This document shows, piece after piece, positions 61,714 to 64,000 of a DNA stretch of 64,000 nt (position 1 is the stretch's first letter; each line of letters starts with the position of its first letter). The stretch is from Clostridiales bacterium (GTDB taxonomy: Bacteria > Bacillota > Clostridia > Christensenellales > Borkfalkiaceae): assembly GCA_015069295.1 (NCBI GenBank), contig SVIW01000003.1:62001-126000 (forward strand), given 5' to 3'. Position numbers and translations under genes: made by a program. The notes below the pieces were generated by a model. That model had not been told where the DNA came from. It saw only the letters and a list, made by a program, of their open reading frames with translations, and did no database searches.

Positions 61714-63801
61714 ATGGTACAAAATAAAATTATAGATACAATGTGGGATGAATCGCCTGTTGACGTAACGCAAGAGGCAAACTTTATTTGGTCGATTGCC
61801 AACAAGCTTCGCGGTTCATATATGCCCGATAAATACGGCGACGTTATTATTCCAATGACAATTATTCGCCGTTTTGAATGTGCTTTAGAAAACACAAAAA
61901 AGAAAGTAACGGATGCGTTTAAAGCGAATCCAAATTTTCCAGCGAAGGCTTTATGTAAAATATCGGGTTATCAGTTCTATTGTACGAGCGAATATGACTT
62001 GACCGAGCTTTGCAATGACGCTGATCATATTGCAGCAAATTTCAAATCTTATGTCAATGGTTTTTCTTCCAACGTACAGGATATTTTGAACGAATTGGAA
62101 ATTGCCAAACACATTGATAAAATGGAAAAGGACGGCTGTTTGTATTCCGTTGTAAAAGCCTTTTCCGAACTCGATTTGAGTCTTAAAACCTTTGATAGTA
62201 TCCGTATGGGCTATATCTTTGAAAATCTCATCGGCAGATTCTATCAAAACGTGGATGCTGGGCAATTCTACACAGGGCGTGATATTATCAAACTCCTTGT
62301 TGAAATTCTCATGTCCGAAGGTTGTGATGATATTTTCGACGACGGAAAGGTAATTACTGTTTGCGACCAAGCTTGTGGAACGGGCGGTATGCTCTCGACG
62401 GCGTACAATTACATAAAACATTATAACCCGACAGCTGATGTGCGTTTATTTGGACAAGAGTTTATGGGTCCTTCTTATGCGGTAGGTCTTGCGGAAATGC
62501 TTATCAAAAATCAAAACGCAGAAAATTTTCGTCATGCAGACACTTTCAAGGAAGATTGTTTTGCGGATAAGAAAATGCGTTTTGTTATCGAAAATCCTCC
62601 GTTCGGTACGCCTTGGTCGGGGAAGGACGCAAAGATTGGGCAGGAAGATGCCGTTCGTACAGAATATGCAAAAGGTGAAAAAGGTCGTTGGGGACATGGT
62701 CTTCCTGACGGTGGCGATTCTCAGCTGATTTTTATGCAGTCCGCCATTGATAAAATGGATGAACGTTGCGGTCGAGCTGCAATTATCGAAAATAGCTCCT
62801 CGTTGATGTCGAGCAAAGCTTCCGCGGGCGAAAGCCAAATCCGTCGGTGGATGCTGAAAGAAGATTTGATTGAAGCCATTATTGCTTTACCTACCGACTT
62901 GTTCTACAACACGGGGATTCAAACCTACGTATGGATATTATCCAAGAATAAACGTCCGGAAAGAAGAGGCAAGGTACAGCTTATCAATGCGGCATCTTTC
63001 TATCATAAATTGCGTAAAGCGGTGGGCGATAAGAAGAATGAAATCACACCCGAAGACAGAAAGATTATCGCGCATTTATATGCGGATTTTGTGGAAGGAG
63101 AGTATTGCAAAATCTATCGAAATGAAGAGTTTATGTATCGTGAATATACCATTATGCAGCCGTTGCAAAGGAGCTATGCGATTACGGAAGAACGCATCGA
63201 AGCGATGCTTATTAGCGGTTCGCTTAATGGATTGTATGACGAAGGGAAAGTTCGTGAATACGAAAACCAAGGCGTAGCAATTTCCAATGAAGATAAAAAG
63301 AAATTGGACAAGTTCCTTGTGAGCAAACCGTTGTACGATACTATTCTCACGACGTTAAGAGCGAACGTTTCCGATAAGGTGTATTTGTCGCCGAAACCTT
63401 TTATTGACCATTTGGCAAGTATGTTGTCAGTAGAAAAGAAATGGCTTGACAAGATTGCCGACGGGCTTTCTAAAATGGATAAGAATGCTGAAATTCAACG
63501 CGATAAAAAGGGTGGAATTATTTACGATAAAACAACGGCTGAAACGGAAATTGTGAAAATTGAAGAAGACATAGAAACGTATATGGAACGTGAAGTGTAT
63601 CCGCACGTTCCCGATGCTGTCGCATTCTTTGAAGAAGATTTGGGCGCAAAAAAGCCCGTTATTAAAACGGGCGCAGACATAGCGTTTACAAGATATTTCT
63701 ATCAATATCAAAAACCGCAAGACAGCGAAGAATTGGAAAAGAAATTCTTGGAATTGGATAGAAGTGTAAACACAAGAATTAAAAAATTGTTTAATTGCTA
63801 A
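61714..63801 (+). CDS. hsdM: type I restriction-modification DNA methylase (HsdM-like)
   Basis: 695 residues. N6-adenine methylase: N-terminal helical HsdM domain (FIWSIANKLRGSYMPDKYGDVIIPMTIIRRFE), GQFYTGRDIIKLLVEIL, AdoMet motif I QACGTGG near 219, and catalytic motif IV ENPPFGTPW near 292-300. Longer than the classic 520-residue HsdM because of a C-terminal ~180-residue extension with LSVEKKWLDKIADGLSKMDKNAEIQRDKKGGIIYD, seen in many type I methylases of this branch. hsdS and hsdR must lie beyond the window. Confidence 0.94.
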   Translation: MVQNKIIDTMWDESPVDVTQEANFIWSIANKLRGSYMPDKYGDVIIPMTIIRRFECALENTKKKVTDAFKANPNFPAKALCKISGYQFYCTSEYDLTELCNDADHIAANFKSYVNGFSSNVQDILNELEIAKHIDKMEKDGCLYSVVKAFSELDLSLKTFDSIRMGYIFENLIGRFYQNVDAGQFYTGRDIIKLLVEILMSEGCDDIFDDGKVITVCDQACGTGGMLSTAYNYIKHYNPTADVRLFGQEFMGPSYAVGLAEMLIKNQNAENFRHADTFKEDCFADKKMRFVIENPPFGTPWSGKDAKIGQEDAVRTEYAKGEKGRWGHGLPDGGDSQLIFMQSAIDKMDERCGRAAIIENSSSLMSSKASAGESQIRRWMLKEDLIEAIIALPTDLFYNTGIQTYVWILSKNKRPERRGKVQLINAASFYHKLRKAVGDKKNEITPEDRKIIAHLYADFVEGEYCKIYRNEEFMYREYTIMQPLQRSYAITEERIEAMLISGSLNGLYDEGKVREYENQGVAISNEDKKKLDKFLVSKPLYDTILTTLRANVSDKVYLSPKPFIDHLASMLSVEKKWLDKIADGLSKMDKNAEIQRDKKGGIIYDKTTAETEIVKIEEDIETYMEREVYPHVPDAVAFFEEDLGAKKPVIKTGADIAFTRYFYQYQKPQDSEELEKKFLELDRSVNTRIKKLFNC

Positions 63802-63831
63802 TATAGAAAAACAATAAAAGGAAAAATACAA

Positions 63832-64000
63832 ATGACATTAGCAGAAAAAATAAACTTAATATTGTTAATCGGGACATTAATTTGGAGTGTTATATCTTTT
63901 TTTATCAATAGAGATGGAATAAGAAAACAAAATTTAGAATTAGAAAAGATAAAAAAGTATAACAGCAATGAATCCCGTTTAACGCAGCTTGAAATTGATT
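63832..64000 (+). CDS. membrane/coiled-coil protein, 3' end cut by window edge
   Basis: The frame from ATG 63832 (AAAAGGAAA upstream) is open to the edge: MTLAEKINLILLIGTLIWS, VISFFINRDGIRKQNLELE, then KIKKYNSNESRLTQLEID. One N-terminal membrane helix and a charged coiled-coil-like stretch. Thirty bases after hsdM, so probably in the same operon; such small membrane proteins are sometimes found among type I accessory genes. Identity unknown. Confidence 0.65.
   Translation, partial: MTLAEKINLILLIGTLIWSVISFFINRDGIRKQNLELEKIKKYNSNESRLTQLEID

Overview
The window reads as chromosomal DNA of a Clostridia-type Firmicute, probably an uncultured gut lineage. The evidence is the Shine-Dalgarno pattern, the sigma-A promoters, the T-box and glycine riboswitch leaders, and the gene order yqfC-yqfD-phoH-7TM/HD-ybeY-era-yqzL-recO. 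Sporulation-type genes (a SPOCS/DUF3794 protein, yqfC, yqfD) point to a spore former or a descendant of one. Family-level taxonomy cannot be fixed from what I can see.

Layout. 0-6 kb: a cut-off hypothetical gene, an Orn/Lys/Arg decarboxylase-family protein, tmk, ftsH and a ParB-like protein whose CTP-binding box is degenerate. 6-13 kb: an accessory patch of six small lipoprotein genes around a GH38 alpha-mannosidase; five lipoproteins share an almost identical signal-peptide DNA segment joined to unlike mature domains, and a 63-bp copy of the mannosidase 3' end sits at the end of the sixth. 13-17 kb: a minus-strand DUF1538 membrane protein with two P-II-like proteins, divergent from a tandem glycine riboswitch and an alanine/glycine:cation symporter. 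17-32 kb: branched-chain amino-acid synthesis, ilvE, then a T-box leader and leuA-ilvB-ilvN-ilvC-ilvD-leuC-leuD-leuB, then a DUF815 ATPase, ilvA and ridA. 32-37 kb: uvrB and uvrA. 37-39 kb: minus-strand small lipoproteins, an XRE regulator and veg, with REP-like repeats.

39-54 kb: a SPOCS protein, ispE behind a promoter-plus-terminator leader, a TPR-like membrane protein, a heterodimeric ABC exporter with one degenerate ATP site, the yqfC-to-recO block, and a HARE-HTH/Mrr-type nuclease fusion directly after recO. 54-58.7 kb: a triple zinc-ribbon membrane protein and pyruvate phosphate dikinase. 58.7-64 kb: an accessory island with a frameshifted small gene, a hipB-hipS-hipT (HipBST-type) toxin-antitoxin operon with three evenly phased palindromic operators, an unrecognised 289-residue protein coupled to a type I methylase gene (hsdM), and the start of a membrane/coiled-coil protein.

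The best candidates for less-described biology are the lipoprotein leader mosaic, the DUF1538/P-II cluster, the HARE-HTH/Mrr fusion beside recO, the unknown protein coupled to hsdM, and the phased hip operators. All functions were assigned by reading the sequence; no searches were run.
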